From: Spirochaetota bacterium
GTDB taxonomy: Bacteria; Spirochaetota; GWE2-31-10; JAFGQB01
Length of the DNA stretch: 44,037 nucleotides
Direction: 5' to 3'
Assembly (NCBI GenBank): GCA_016935915.1
Contig: JAFGQB010000200.1
Location: 1 to 44,037, forward strand
The notes beneath the pieces are model-generated. The model was not told the origin of the DNA. It made no database searches and saw only the letters and a program-made list of their open reading frames with translations. Position 1 is the first letter of the stretch; each line of letters begins with the position of its first letter. Both the position numbers and the translations under genes were made by a program. Shown here piece by piece: positions 1 to 8,459 of this stretch.

Positions 1-88
1 GATCACATCAGATACTTGATATATATCAGGGAAAGAATTGTTTGCGGTTAGCGATAGTCTTTCTCGCAAAAAAAAAGAACAGTAAGTG

Positions 89-1942
89 TTATTTCTTTTT
101 GAACATCTCGTCAATTATTTTTTTATATTTTTCATAAATAACATACCTTTTAAGCTTGAGAGACTGAGTGAGCTCTTCTCCGATCTTGAAGGCATCCGGG
201 ATCAGGGTAAATTCAAATATCTTTTCAAATGACTTGAACTCAGGATTTGAATTGACGTTTTCATTAATCTCTTTTCTGATCTGATCGTAAATCTTGTCTG
301 AATTAATAAGGCTTTCATAATCACTGTAGGATATTTTTTTGTCAGCAGCCATATCTATTATCTTTTCCCTGTTAGGAACAACCAGGGCTTTGAGCCTTTT
401 TTGGTTTTGACCTATTACAACTGAGTTTTCGACAAGTTCACTTCTGTTGATGTATGTTTCTATCTTTTCAGGTTCAATATTTTCACCTCCGGAGAGAACT
501 ATTGTGTCTTTTATCCTGCCGAGGATTTTAACTTCACCATAATAGGTTTTCACTGCAAGATCTCCTGTATGAAACCAGCCGTTTGTAAGCACTTTATCCG
601 TTGCAGCTTTGTTGCTGTAATATCCCTGCATTACAATACCGCCTTTGACTATAAGTTCGCCTTTTTGTCCTGCAGGGGCATGGTTTCCATCGGGACTTAT
701 TATTTTCACTTCTATATTTTTAATCGGGGCACCGGAAGTGCCTATTACCGGATGGCAGGGATCCCTTAGGGCTATGATAGGGGAGGTTTCAGTAAGACCA
801 TAACCGTCCACAAGACAAAGTCCTATAAGGTTGAAAAACTTATCAATGTGAATGGGGAGAGATCCGCCGCCGGAAATGACAAGCCTTACTTTTCCGCCGA
901 GAACATTCTTAATAGATTTAAATAGAATCCGTGAAAGAGCGTAAACCGAAAGAAATAGCGGTTTTACAATACTGCATGCTAGAATTACAAGGAAATTAGC
1001 CCTTTTATAAAATATTTTTGTTTTTTTAATATAATTGCCGAGGCTGAAATAAATCATTGACATATTATATACAAAATTAAAAAGTCCTTTTTTGAAACCT
1101 TTCATTTTTGATATGTTTAATTGAACCTTGTCGTAAAATGCCTCCAGAATCCTAGGAACAACGATCACCATTGTAGGTTTGATGATTTTAACGTCATTGA
1201 CAAATGTCTTTATTGAAGAATAATACACATTGGCTCCCGAATAGATCATCACATATTCTACTGTTCGTTCAAATATATGCCAGATGGGAAGAACGGAAAT
1301 AGTTACATCTTTATCTGAAACAGGAAGTGTTAGAAGTGCATTTGTTATGTCGTGTAGAAAATTCTGATGCGACAGCATTACCCCTTTGGGATTTCCTGTT
1401 GTTCCAGAAGTATAGATTATGGTGACAAGATCGGATTCATTTATTGAATATGAGAGGTTTTCAATCCTCTTTCTGTTTTTTTCAAAGTTCTCCTTTCCTG
1501 ATTTCATAATCATATCAAAATAAAAGCTGCACTCTTTGACACCATTTTCTATTGCTATCTTTTTCCCTTTGAATTTGAGTTTGTTGATCTTTTCCTCTGC
1601 TTTTGTATTTTCAATCACCAGATAATTTGATCCACTGTGATTTATAATGAATTCAGCTTCACTTAAACCGGTGTCAGTGCCCCTTGGGACAGTCACCGCC
1701 CCCAAACCCTGAAATGCGAAATCAAGGAGTATCCACTCAAGTCTGTTGTCCGAGAAGAGGAAAATCTTGTCTCCTTTTTTAATCCCTGCTTCAATGAGTC
1801 CTGATATGAGTATTTTAACTTTTTTATAAAAATCGCCGTAACTTATATCTGCATATTTCTCATTGACTTTGCTCGAGAAAACAGCCTTATCCTTGTATTT
1901 GACTGCTGAATTTTCCAGCATCTGAAATAGATTTTTAAGCAT
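89..1942 (-). CDS. Long-chain acyl-CoA synthetase (AMP-forming)
   Basis: This 617-aa protein belongs to the AMP-forming adenylate-forming enzyme family and most likely activates long-chain fatty acids to acyl-CoA through an acyl-AMP. The signature phosphate loop TSGTTGNPKG lies at residues 178-187, the GYGLTETSP motif at 380-388, the GWFHTGD motif at 455-461 and the hinge region LGRIKDTIVLSGGENI at 474-489. The C-terminal domain ends with a lysine-rich SLKLKR stretch where the catalytic Lys is expected. A hydrophobic insert around residues 315-345 is typical of membrane-associated FadD/FAA-type ligases rather than acetyl-CoA synthetase. Length and motif order fit the long-chain ligase subgroup. 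The ATG at 1942 is preceded by AAGAGGG. A perfect palindrome overlaps its likely promoter. Chain-length specificity cannot be read from sequence. Confidence 0.93.
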   Translation of the reverse strand: MLKNLFQMLENSAVKYKDKAVFSSKVNEKYADISYGDFYKKVKILISGLIEAGIKKGDKIFLFSDNRLEWILLDFAFQGLGAVTVPRGTDTGLSEAEFIINHSGSNYLVIENTKAEEKINKLKFKGKKIAIENGVKECSFYFDMIMKSGKENFEKNRKRIENLSYSINESDLVTIIYTSGTTGNPKGVMLSHQNFLHDITNALLTLPVSDKDVTISVLPIWHIFERTVEYVMIYSGANVYYSSIKTFVNDVKIIKPTMVIVVPRILEAFYDKVQLNISKMKGFKKGLFNFVYNMSMIYFSLGNYIKKTKIFYKRANFLVILACSIVKPLFLSVYALSRILFKSIKNVLGGKVRLVISGGGSLPIHIDKFFNLIGLCLVDGYGLTETSPIIALRDPCHPVIGTSGAPIKNIEVKIISPDGNHAPAGQKGELIVKGGIVMQGYYSNKAATDKVLTNGWFHTGDLAVKTYYGEVKILGRIKDTIVLSGGENIEPEKIETYINRSELVENSVVIGQNQKRLKALVVPNREKIIDMAADKKISYSDYESLINSDKIYDQIRKEINENVNSNPEFKSFEKIFEFTLIPDAFKIGEELTQSLKLKRYVIYEKYKKIIDEMFKKK

Positions 1943-1964
1943 AATGGTTAGCCCTCTTTTAGAA

Positions 1965-1982
1965 TATATAATCGATTATATA
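1965..1982. promoter_or_regulatory. Perfect 18-bp palindrome, candidate operator of the acyl-CoA synthetase gene
   Basis: TATATAATCGATTATATA is identical to its own reverse complement and lies 23-40 bp upstream of the acyl-CoA synthetase start. On the minus strand it contains the TATAAT of the likely -10 box. A palindrome covering a -10 box is a typical binding site for a dimeric repressor, but no regulator gene adjoins it. In AT-rich DNA part of this symmetry could be chance; the central ATCGAT is the informative part. Confidence 0.4.
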
Positions 1983-2004
1983 AAAAAAAGCATAAGAAAG
2001 TAAA
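1975..2004 (-). promoter_or_regulatory. Probable sigma70-type promoter of the acyl-CoA synthetase gene
   Basis: Read on the minus strand, TTTACT (1999-2004) is followed after 18 bp by TATAAT (1975-1980), about 33 bp before the ATG. A TTGACA (2028-2033) lies further upstream but has only a poor -10 (AATCAT). The -10 is embedded in the palindrome at 1965-1982. Confidence 0.4.
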
Positions 2005-2126
2005 ATGATTTTTTGTAAAATTGGTAGTGTCAAAATTTTTATGACTTGTACCCTGAGGGTGAAATATGAAAAATATAAATATAAGTAATTCGAAATTCGA
2101 CCTATATAACTCTTATTTTATCATTT

Positions 2127-3914
2127 TTATCTATATTCAGATGCAATTATCTTTTTGTTTTCATAATGAAGAGTAACTCTTGAAATATCATTGATGTCCG
2201 TTCTGTAAATCTCCCTGCCGAAATAAATCGTTACACCATTATAAATTTTTTCTTCGGCTATGATCCTGTTATCCGGATCGGGTTTGAGATTGTGAAAAAT
2301 CTCATTATAATGTTTAATAGTATCATTTTGATGTTTGTTCAATGCAGCCATATTCTTCTTCAGCATTTCAATTTTTAATTTTTCTTCTGCATTATCAGGT
2401 TTTTTAATTGCTTCCTTTTCTATGTGCTGCAGTCTCAATGTTCCTTCCCGTATATCGCTGTTTATTTTTTCAATTTTTTCTTTCAGTTCATCAACTATTA
2501 TTATTAGATCTGGATCTATACCGCAATAAACAACTGTTTCAGTCCCGTTTTTGCTTCCAAGTTTTTTGCATTTTAACAGCTTTTTTGCGATAGTCTTTCC
2601 GCCGATAATTTCCGCTCTTCTTCCCTTTAAAAGGATGCTCCCTGAAGCAAGTACTTTTGAATGCATGATCACTTCATCCACTATAAGATCATTAAAAGTC
2701 CTGATATTAGCCGCTTCAATGAAACGCGCAATAATCATTCCGTCAGCTTCAATGCTTCCTTCATTTTTTCCGTTGATTCCTGATTTTAAAATAACATTAT
2801 GATCCGATTTTATCTGTGCTTTTCCTACACAATCGTGAATTTCTATCAAACCTGTTGCATGTACTTTAAATCCGTCCGCGACAGCTCCCTCGACCTGAAC
2901 TGCACCATCAAAGTTGATGTTCCCTGTACTGTAGTCCACATTTTTCAAAACAATAACAGAGTCAACATTTACAAATCCATCTTTCACATATGCATTGCCG
3001 TCTATCATGCTGTATATTTTATTGCCATTTTGATAGCAGTTTTTCCCGGGCTTTACATGTTCTGACTTCAATGTATCTGCATACATGGTTTTGCCGAAAA
3101 CATCCTTACCGTTTACCGCTGAAACAGGTTCGATCAATTCAGCTAAAAGGGTCTCTTTTTTTACATTGCTTATAAAATTAAGTTCTTTAAGATTGATCCT
3201 GCCGTATCTGTCAACCAGATACGGCTTGCCCGGTTCCGTGTTGAAGTAGTATTTTGTCCTCCCGTGATTGCCAATAAAGGCTTTTTTGCCTTCTGCTATA
3301 AGTATTTCACTGTTGTAAATTTTTTTATTTACTGCTTCTTTTATTTTATTAATTTTAATTCCATAGATTATTCCTTTATCTTTAATGAGTTTCAATAGAT
3401 ATTTTTCATCAATTTCTCCTTCCGTGTAAGCCGGAGGATTAATTACAGCATAGGCTTTGAGATTGTCATTTGAAATATTGAAATGAACTTTTGAGAGTAT
3501 TTTATAACCTTCATGCCATTTGACGATTTTTTTGGGTAAACCATCCGCATTATCGATTATTTTGTCCAAAGCAATTACATTAAAGAAATTTATATTTAAA
3601 ATTTTAAATCTGTTTATAATTTCATCGGAGTAAACCGGTCTGCCGAAGGTTTTTGGCGGTAAAACTACGAGGTAAGCGTAACCATCCCTGTATTGGATCC
3701 TGAAATATCCATCCCTGGATTTTGTATCCGAATAAATATCATCTGAATCTGGTTTTTTAAATATCCTTACCTTAATTGAGTTTTTGAAAAATCCCTTCTT
3801 TTCTTTTTTCAGGATTATGTAATCTACTTCTTTGATCTTCAAGCCGAGCTCTCTTGAACCTAGCTTTAAGGCTTTATGAAGAGTAGATGCATTAACAGTA
3901 ATTTCGTTCAGCAT
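2127..3914 (-). CDS. FapA/DUF342 family protein with Jag-N-like N-terminus
   Basis: A 595-aa cytoplasmic protein of the FapA (DUF342) family. The first ~55 residues (HKALKLGSRELGLKIKEVDY, then KKEKKGFFKN) resemble the Jag N-terminal domain often found at the front of this family. The middle part (about 130-450) has the glycine- and valine-rich repeats of the DUF342 beta-helix, for example the stretch around VKNGNINFDGAVQVEGAV and the following GLIEIHDCVGKAQIKS. A coiled coil (about 470-545, VDELKEKIEKINSDI onward) precedes a short C-terminal beta region. FapA was linked to flagellar assembly and polar localisation in Vibrio, but the family is widespread in species without that role, and no flagellar gene is visible here. 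No strong ribosome binding site precedes the ATG at 3914. Confidence 0.85.
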   Translation of the reverse strand: MLNEITVNASTLHKALKLGSRELGLKIKEVDYIILKKEKKGFFKNSIKVRIFKKPDSDDIYSDTKSRDGYFRIQYRDGYAYLVVLPPKTFGRPVYSDEIINRFKILNINFFNVIALDKIIDNADGLPKKIVKWHEGYKILSKVHFNISNDNLKAYAVINPPAYTEGEIDEKYLLKLIKDKGIIYGIKINKIKEAVNKKIYNSEILIAEGKKAFIGNHGRTKYYFNTEPGKPYLVDRYGRINLKELNFISNVKKETLLAELIEPVSAVNGKDVFGKTMYADTLKSEHVKPGKNCYQNGNKIYSMIDGNAYVKDGFVNVDSVIVLKNVDYSTGNINFDGAVQVEGAVADGFKVHATGLIEIHDCVGKAQIKSDHNVILKSGINGKNEGSIEADGMIIARFIEAANIRTFNDLIVDEVIMHSKVLASGSILLKGRRAEIIGGKTIAKKLLKCKKLGSKNGTETVVYCGIDPDLIIIVDELKEKIEKINSDIREGTLRLQHIEKEAIKKPDNAEEKLKIEMLKKNMAALNKHQNDTIKHYNEIFHNLKPDPDNRIIAEEKIYNGVTIYFGREIYRTDINDISRVTLHYENKKIIASEYR

Positions 3915-3974
3915 AATGGATCATGATAGCATAACGGAAAAACGAATACAACTGATAAAATGTTTAAGAATGGT

Positions 3975-4877
3975 TTATTTCAGCTTAATAATATCAGTAT
4001 TTCCTGATATTATAGGAGCTTCTCCTTCCCACCAGCAGTTTCCGTAAGTATTATATATTTTTTTGTCATTAGCTTTAAATGAATAATAAATATAGTTATT
4101 TGAAAGAATATTAAAAGAGCTGTCTTTATATCCGTCAAAAGCCGGATCAAAAGGGATCCAGCCCAGATCATCCAGATAAATTTCTGTCCAGGCATGAGGT
4201 TTAAAGTTAAAATAACCCATTACATACCTGGCAGGAATGCCTTTTGCTCTGCACAATGCACTAAATAGATATGAATAGTCCGAATAATTGCCCTCCTTAT
4301 TGACAAGTGCAGAAACGGCTCCACTTTTTCCTTCCTCGATTTTAAATTTAATATTGGAACGTAAAAAATCATATAACAGATTGATTAAAACAATTTTATT
4401 CTCCGCATTGATATTTTTTGCTGCAGCAATAATTGATTTATTATCAGATTCAATGAACTGTTCGCTTTGAAGATATTTATAAATATTTTTTTCCGTTATG
4501 CCACGGTTTTGCACGTTCATATTTTTTGCAGTATCAAGATCATATCTATAAATATCAAGAAATATTGTAATGTATATCTCTTCATAACCTCCGATTTTTT
4601 TAAAAAAGAATTCTGCATAATAATTATTATCATCTTCAAAGATTCTGATCGGTTTGAAAGAAAACTGTATTTTCTTAACTTTCTGTCTGTATTTATAATC
4701 CTGAGGAATTAAAATAATGAGTTTTACATTTTTTGTTTTACCCGAAGAATAAATTTCAATTTTCTGGATGCATTTCAATGAAAGCTTTTCAATTTTTTCT
4801 GCTGCTATAATTTGCGGCAAACAACAGAACAAGAAAAATGATAGGGTAATTATAAAAAAAACTTTATTTTTTTTCAT
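3975..4877 (-). CDS. Exported transglutaminase-like fold protein lacking the catalytic Cys
   Basis: The C-terminal half is a transglutaminase-like (SLEI-type) domain. Counting from an upstream in-frame ATG at 4901 (308 aa), the SALCRAKGIPARYVMGY block is at about 214-230, the HAW motif with the catalytic His at 236, and GWIPFDP with the catalytic Asp at 252. In the family the nucleophile sits in a G-x-C-x-D-Y pattern just before this block; here that stretch is GNYSDYS, with Tyr206 (codon TAT) in the Cys position. The protein may therefore be a non-catalytic binding relative. I chose the ATG at 4877 (300 aa) because MKKNKVFFIITLSFFLFCCL makes a compact signal peptide; neither start has a clear ribosome binding site. 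A 12-bp inverted repeat lies in the divergent promoter region upstream. Confidence 0.8.
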   Translation of the reverse strand: MKKNKVFFIITLSFFLFCCLPQIIAAEKIEKLSLKCIQKIEIYSSGKTKNVKLIILIPQDYKYRQKVKKIQFSFKPIRIFEDDNNYYAEFFFKKIGGYEEIYITIFLDIYRYDLDTAKNMNVQNRGITEKNIYKYLQSEQFIESDNKSIIAAAKNINAENKIVLINLLYDFLRSNIKFKIEEGKSGAVSALVNKEGNYSDYSYLFSALCRAKGIPARYVMGYFNFKPHAWTEIYLDDLGWIPFDPAFDGYKDSSFNILSNNYIYYSFKANDKKIYNTYGNCWWEGEAPIISGNTDIIKLK

Positions 4878-4989
4878 TGCTTTAATTTTCAATAAATACA
4901 TTTGTTTAAATTAAAATTATAAATCGTAAAAGTTTTATTGGTCAACTCTCTTATTTATTAAGAATTAGCCTTTTTATCCATTCTAATAA

Positions 4990-5020
4990 TAATGCATAAA
5001 ATTGCAACTTTTATGCATTA
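4990..5020. repeat. Perfect 12-bp inverted repeat between divergent genes
   Basis: TAATGCATAAAA (4990-5001), a 7-base spacer and TTTTATGCATTA (5009-5020) form an exact inverted repeat between the minus-strand transglutaminase-like gene and the plus-strand toroid-protein gene. No U-tract follows on either strand, so an operator for a dimeric regulator is more likely than a terminator. The embedded ATGCAT is itself palindromic. Confidence 0.55.
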
Positions 5021-5144
5021 AACACATGATTTAATATGATTTTAAAATTTTTATTTAAAAAAGTCTATTCATAAAATTAATTTTATTAATAAAGATATTT
5101 ACAAAATAAAAAAAATCAATTAAATAGATAGCTTGAGTAAAAAA

Positions 5145-6245
5145 ATGCTAAAAAAAATAAATATTGATTTGTTAAATAATATTGATTCTCTGTTTAAAGA
5201 TTTTTATGTCTGGCTTAAAGGGTTGTATGATGAGGAAAGCGGCGGTTTTTATTATGCACAAAGTTCCAAAACTGATCCAAAATTTAAACCTGATATTGAA
5301 TCTACGGCGCAGGCTATACACATAATTGAAGATTCTGGATTATTAAAAAAAATGCCTAAGTTGATGAAAAGAAAATTAGTAAGTTTTTTTCATGCCAGAC
5401 AGGATAATGAAACAGGGTTTTTTTATGATCCACATAATGAAATGGATAAAGTGGACAGAATGGTTGCACGTGCTACATCATATGGAATCAAAAGTTTGCA
5501 AAGATTTAATAAAAAGCCTTTATATCCTATACCTGGCAGCAAAGGTAAAGATTCTTTGCCGAATAATATAAATTCTAAAGAGAATTTATTAATATGGCTT
5601 GAGAACAGGGACTGGAGCTATTCATGGATGGCATGTGACAATATTGCCGCTGCAAGGATATATTTCAAACATCTGCCTAGAAAAGAACGGAAAGAATATT
5701 TGAATATAATCTGGGATTTTTTAAAAAACAAGCAGGATGAAGAAACAGGGATGTGGGGAGAAGGCAGACCTTATGTAAAAATTTCCGGAGCATTCAAGCT
5801 TGCAGGATTATATAGCTTTTTCAATAAAAAAATGCCCAATGCAGATAAAATTTATAAAAGCATTTTATTTGCTTTAAGAAATGATATATCGGAAGATATG
5901 TGCTGGACAAGAAATCCTATTGATTTATTAATGTCGATAAAGTCTCAATTGTGTAAAATATCCCGGGAAGAAATTAATGAGATAATTGAAATTACATACA
6001 ATAATTTAAAAGTTTACTTAAAAGAGGACGGTGGTTTTTCAAGGCACAGGTATAATTCTTTAGCGGTTCCCAACAATGTTGAGCTCGGTAAAGGTTTAAA
6101 AGAAGGAGACATGAATGCCGGTACTCAGGCATTGAGAATAAGGAATTTCTGCTATTCATTGGCTGGTAAAAGAGTAAAAAAGTTGAAGCAATATATTGGA
6201 GATTTTTATACAAATTTTAGATACAAAAATGAATATTGGACTTAA
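5145..6245 (+). CDS. Alpha/alpha-toroid (terpenoid-cyclase/prenyltransferase-like) protein
   Basis: A 366-aa soluble protein with no signal peptide. It carries spaced helical repeats ending in Gly-rich turns of the kind seen in alpha/alpha-toroid folds: DEESGGFYYA, QDNETGFFYDP, KQDEETGMWGEG and KEDGGFSRHR. These resemble the QxxxGGF-type repeats of prenyltransferase/squalene-cyclase-like domains and the barrels of some glycosidases. Trp-rich stretches (NRDWSYSWMACDN) could line a ligand cavity. I do not recognise a specific enzyme; no DxDD cyclase motif is evident. The ATG at 5145 follows a weak GAG; an in-frame TTG at 5133 is an alternative. It faces the transglutaminase-like gene divergently and is followed by a sugar kinase 364 bp downstream, which hints at carbohydrate metabolism only by proximity. 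Confidence 0.6.
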   Translation: MLKKINIDLLNNIDSLFKDFYVWLKGLYDEESGGFYYAQSSKTDPKFKPDIESTAQAIHIIEDSGLLKKMPKLMKRKLVSFFHARQDNETGFFYDPHNEMDKVDRMVARATSYGIKSLQRFNKKPLYPIPGSKGKDSLPNNINSKENLLIWLENRDWSYSWMACDNIAAARIYFKHLPRKERKEYLNIIWDFLKNKQDEETGMWGEGRPYVKISGAFKLAGLYSFFNKKMPNADKIYKSILFALRNDISEDMCWTRNPIDLLMSIKSQLCKISREEINEIIEITYNNLKVYLKEDGGFSRHRYNSLAVPNNVELGKGLKEGDMNAGTQALRIRNFCYSLAGKRVKKLKQYIGDFYTNFRYKNEYWT

Positions 6246-6609
6246 AGAAATATAAATATCATATTTGAAATCATTTTTAAACGAATTTAAAAAATTAAAA
6301 CATTTATTGTATTATACATTTTAATTATATTTTTAAGTTTATTTAAGTTAAATATTTCATATTTGCAATTATATGATTTTTATGATATAAATGGATAATT
6401 TTTCAGACTTTAATCTGATAATTATTTTTTTTTAATCTTAAACCAAAAAAAATGCACATAAAAAATGATTATGGCAGCATAATGAGCCGTTGGCTCTCTT
6501 AATATTGTAATATATCTTACAAAAACAAAGCGATTATAAAGTTGGAATATAAAATAATAAAAAATGTTTACTTTGTGTCCTTTGTGAGAAATTTTTTAGA
6601 GGTGATTTT
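6246..6609. other. 364-bp intergenic region before the sugar kinase
   Basis: Almost pure AT sequence without a credible reading frame. It holds a weak hairpin with TCAGA/TCTGA arms (6403-6418) followed by a T-run (about 6425-6433), possibly a terminator for the upstream gene; a tiny GAGCC/GGCTC hairpin near 6485-6497; and, just before the kinase ribosome binding site, one copy of a CTTTGTGTCC...TTGTGAGAAA repeat that occurs again near 43.2 kb. No confident promoter could be assigned. Confidence 0.5.
6571..6598 (+). repeat. Dispersed repeat, copy 1 (CTTTGTGTCC...TTGTGAGAAA)
   Basis: The stretch CTTTGTGTCC followed by TTTGTGAGAAA and a T-run matches the reverse complement of 43151-43181, apart from four extra bases (TGCA in place of T) and one substitution near the end. 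It is GC-richer than its surroundings and directly abuts the GAGGTGA ribosome binding site of the sugar kinase. Its nature (mobile-element remnant or regulatory site) is unknown. Confidence 0.5.
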
Positions 6610-7689
6610 ATGAAAATTGAATTAAAAAAAGGTTGTAAATATTCATTGATAGTACCAACCAGTATGGGAATAAGACTCACTCCGTTTAATGGACAGCCAA
6701 TCCATACAAGTGATATTTTAAAGATGCAGGCAACAAGTGCCGAAACAAATGTAGCAAGTGTAGCCGCATATCTTGGACTACCGGTTAAAGTTTTAACAAC
6801 ATTTGTCAAGGGGAGTCCTGTTGCTCAGTTTATAAAAGATAATCTTAAAAGCAGACACATGGACTATGAAGGCAAAGAAGTTGATCAAGGTGGTCCCTGG
6901 GGTTACAGACATCAGATCAATATAGCGGACAGCGGATACGGTGCAAGAGGACCGAGGGTATGGAATGACCGATCAGGAGAGGTAGGCAGGACTTTAAATG
7001 TTAAAGATTTTGATTTGGATAGGATTTTCGGAAAAGAAGGCGTACAGATTGTGCATCTTTCTGGTCTTATCGGTGCTCTGTCCCCAGAAACAAGCGCTTT
7101 TTGTCTTGAGCTGGCAAAAGCTGCAAAAAAACATGGAACAAAAATATCTTTTGACTTGAACTTCAGAGCATCTTTCTGGAAGGGCAGGGAAAAAGAGCTT
7201 CATAATATATTTAAAGAAATTGCCGGTATTTCTGATATACTTATTGGTAATGAAGAGGACTTCCAGCTGTGTCTAAACATTGAAGGTCCAGAAGCAGGTG
7301 GAAAAAATATCAGTGACAAGATCGAAAGTTTTAAAGCAATGATAAACAACGTGAAAAAAGCATATCCGAATGCTCAAGCATTTGCAACGACTTTGAGACA
7401 GGTAGTTCATACAAACAGTCATCTCTGGGGTGCTATAATGCTTGAGGGTGACAACTGGCATGTTGTGGAACCTAGAGAGATTCATGTTCTTGACAGGATT
7501 GGCGGCGGCGACGGTTTTGTCGGCGGCATGATCTATGCAATTTTAAAGGAATGGGAACCTGAAAAATGGATCCAGTTCGGCTGGGCAACAGGTGCTCTTG
7601 CTACCACAGCATTAACAGATTATGGTCAGCCTGCTGATGAAGAACAGGTATGGAGCATCTGGGCAGGCAATGCAAGAGTTAAGAGATAA
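6610..7689 (+). CDS. PfkB-family sugar kinase, 2-keto-3-deoxygluconate kinase-like
   Basis: A 359-aa cytoplasmic sugar kinase of the PfkB/ribokinase superfamily. The C-terminal signature is DRIGGGDGFVGGMIYA (295-310), with the catalytic base Asp301 and anion-hole glycines; the second residue of the usual GAGD is Gly. Other fold landmarks are ISFDLNFR (179-186) and IGNEEDF (212-218). The overall pattern resembles 2-dehydro-3-deoxygluconokinases, which phosphorylate KDG to KDPG in uronate degradation; substrate assignment is by family resemblance only. The insertion around residues 93-130 (GGPWGYRH, GARGPRVWNDR) looks like a lid or substrate loop. GAGGTGATTTT precedes the ATG. A strong terminator follows immediately, so the gene appears to be transcribed alone. 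No aldolase or isomerase is adjacent. Confidence 0.85.
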   Translation: MKIELKKGCKYSLIVPTSMGIRLTPFNGQPIHTSDILKMQATSAETNVASVAAYLGLPVKVLTTFVKGSPVAQFIKDNLKSRHMDYEGKEVDQGGPWGYRHQINIADSGYGARGPRVWNDRSGEVGRTLNVKDFDLDRIFGKEGVQIVHLSGLIGALSPETSAFCLELAKAAKKHGTKISFDLNFRASFWKGREKELHNIFKEIAGISDILIGNEEDFQLCLNIEGPEAGGKNISDKIESFKAMINNVKKAYPNAQAFATTLRQVVHTNSHLWGAIMLEGDNWHVVEPREIHVLDRIGGGDGFVGGMIYAILKEWEPEKWIQFGWATGALATTALTDYGQPADEEQVWSIWAGNARVKR

Positions 7690-7709
7690 GATAGTCAGAT
7701 ATAATTATA

Positions 7710-7737
7710 GCGTCCCTTAAATAGGGATGCTTTTTTT
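7710..7737 (+). terminator. Rho-independent terminator after the sugar kinase
   Basis: GCGTCCCT, a 5-base loop TAAAT and AGGGATGC form an 8-bp stem (one G-U pair), followed by seven T residues. It starts 20 bp after the kinase stop codon and separates it from the convergent secreted-protein gene. Confidence 0.85.
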
Positions 7738-7773
7738 ATTATACACTCTAAAATAAAACACATCGGAAACAAT

Positions 7774-8367
7774 TTATAAGTTGTCAGTTTTTATCTCTTT
7801 TTTTGCTTTTTTTATGCCCACAACCAATGAGCTATATTCAAAAGCCTTCCATATTCCTTTGTCATTGATTTTTAAAGTTATAGGTCGAGGGCTATCCGCT
7901 CCTGAACAGTTGACAAAGACTTTTACACTTCCTGATTCATCGGTTTGGCTGTATTTATTTCTCCTAAAAGATAGTGATAAGTTGTTTTTCGGAAGTTCGT
8001 AATTGTTTTCAGGACTTGTACCGTTTATATATGAGTTTGGAATATACTTTTGTTTAGATATCTGACTTTCTATAAGACTCATTTTTGAGCTTATTAATTT
8101 ATAGCCTTTATAGTAATTACCCTGGACAATCTGGTCCTGATTTACTGCAACAGTGAGGCATTGTCTGCCGAGATTTTCATCATTTGAGTATAATATCAGG
8201 GCTATAACCATCATAGCACCGCCTCCTTCAGGAGTTTTTGCAATTTCATCACGGAGTGATAAAAATTCTTCAATGCTTTTTGGTAAAGTGTTAAATTTTA
8301 TGTCTGTGGCAAACAGCAAAATATTAAAAATATTTAATAATATAATGATTGCAGCTGTTTTTTTCAT
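7774..8367 (-). CDS. Secreted protein, DUF6935-like
   Basis: A 197-aa protein with an N-terminal signal peptide (MKKTAAIIILLNIFNILLFA). The mature part contains TLPKSIEEFLSLRDEIAKTPEGGGAMMVIALILY, the motif NSYINGTSPENNYELP and the late block VNCSGADSPRPITLKINDKGIWKA. This combination resembles a family I recall as DUF6935, seen in spirochaetes and some gut bacteria; function is unknown. Export to the periplasm or cell surface is likely. The ATG at 8367 is preceded by AAGGAG. It converges with the sugar kinase and has its own upstream promoter-like sequence, suggesting a monocistronic gene. Confidence 0.75.
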   Translation of the reverse strand: MKKTAAIIILLNIFNILLFATDIKFNTLPKSIEEFLSLRDEIAKTPEGGGAMMVIALILYSNDENLGRQCLTVAVNQDQIVQGNYYKGYKLISSKMSLIESQISKQKYIPNSYINGTSPENNYELPKNNLSLSFRRNKYSQTDESGSVKVFVNCSGADSPRPITLKINDKGIWKAFEYSSLVVGIKKAKKEIKTDNL

Positions 8368-8429
8368 TTTTTTTTCTCCTTATTTAAAAATTTGCAGTTA
8401 AATTCATTACTGCTCTTATTTATTTTTTT

Positions 8430-8459
8430 ATTATAGTATAAGAAATATTTAAAAAACAA
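8430..8459 (-). promoter_or_regulatory. Probable promoter of the DUF6935-like gene
   Basis: On the minus strand TTGTTT (8454-8459) is followed after 18 bp by a perfect TATAAT (8430-8435). It lies about 63 bp upstream of the ATG. The -35 is only a partial match. Confidence 0.4.

Noticed and set aside
1-88. TTTGCG...CGCAAA inverted repeat at the left edge, as a terminator of the acyl-CoA synthetase gene
   Set aside because: On the minus strand the T-run precedes the stem instead of following it, and the loop is 18 bases; there is no support for termination.
2066-2176. A 36-codon frame (MKNINISNSKFDLYNSYF...) on the plus strand with GAGGGTGAAAT upstream
   Set aside because: It overlaps the 3' end of the FapA-like gene on the other strand, has no recognisable features and is the kind of short frame expected by chance in this AT-rich sequence.
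2586-2598. Shared 13-mer GCGATAGTCTTTC in the left-edge sequence and inside the FapA-like gene
   Set aside because: The second copy is explained by coding sequence (a GKTIAKK segment) and the match does not extend, so chance is the simpler explanation.
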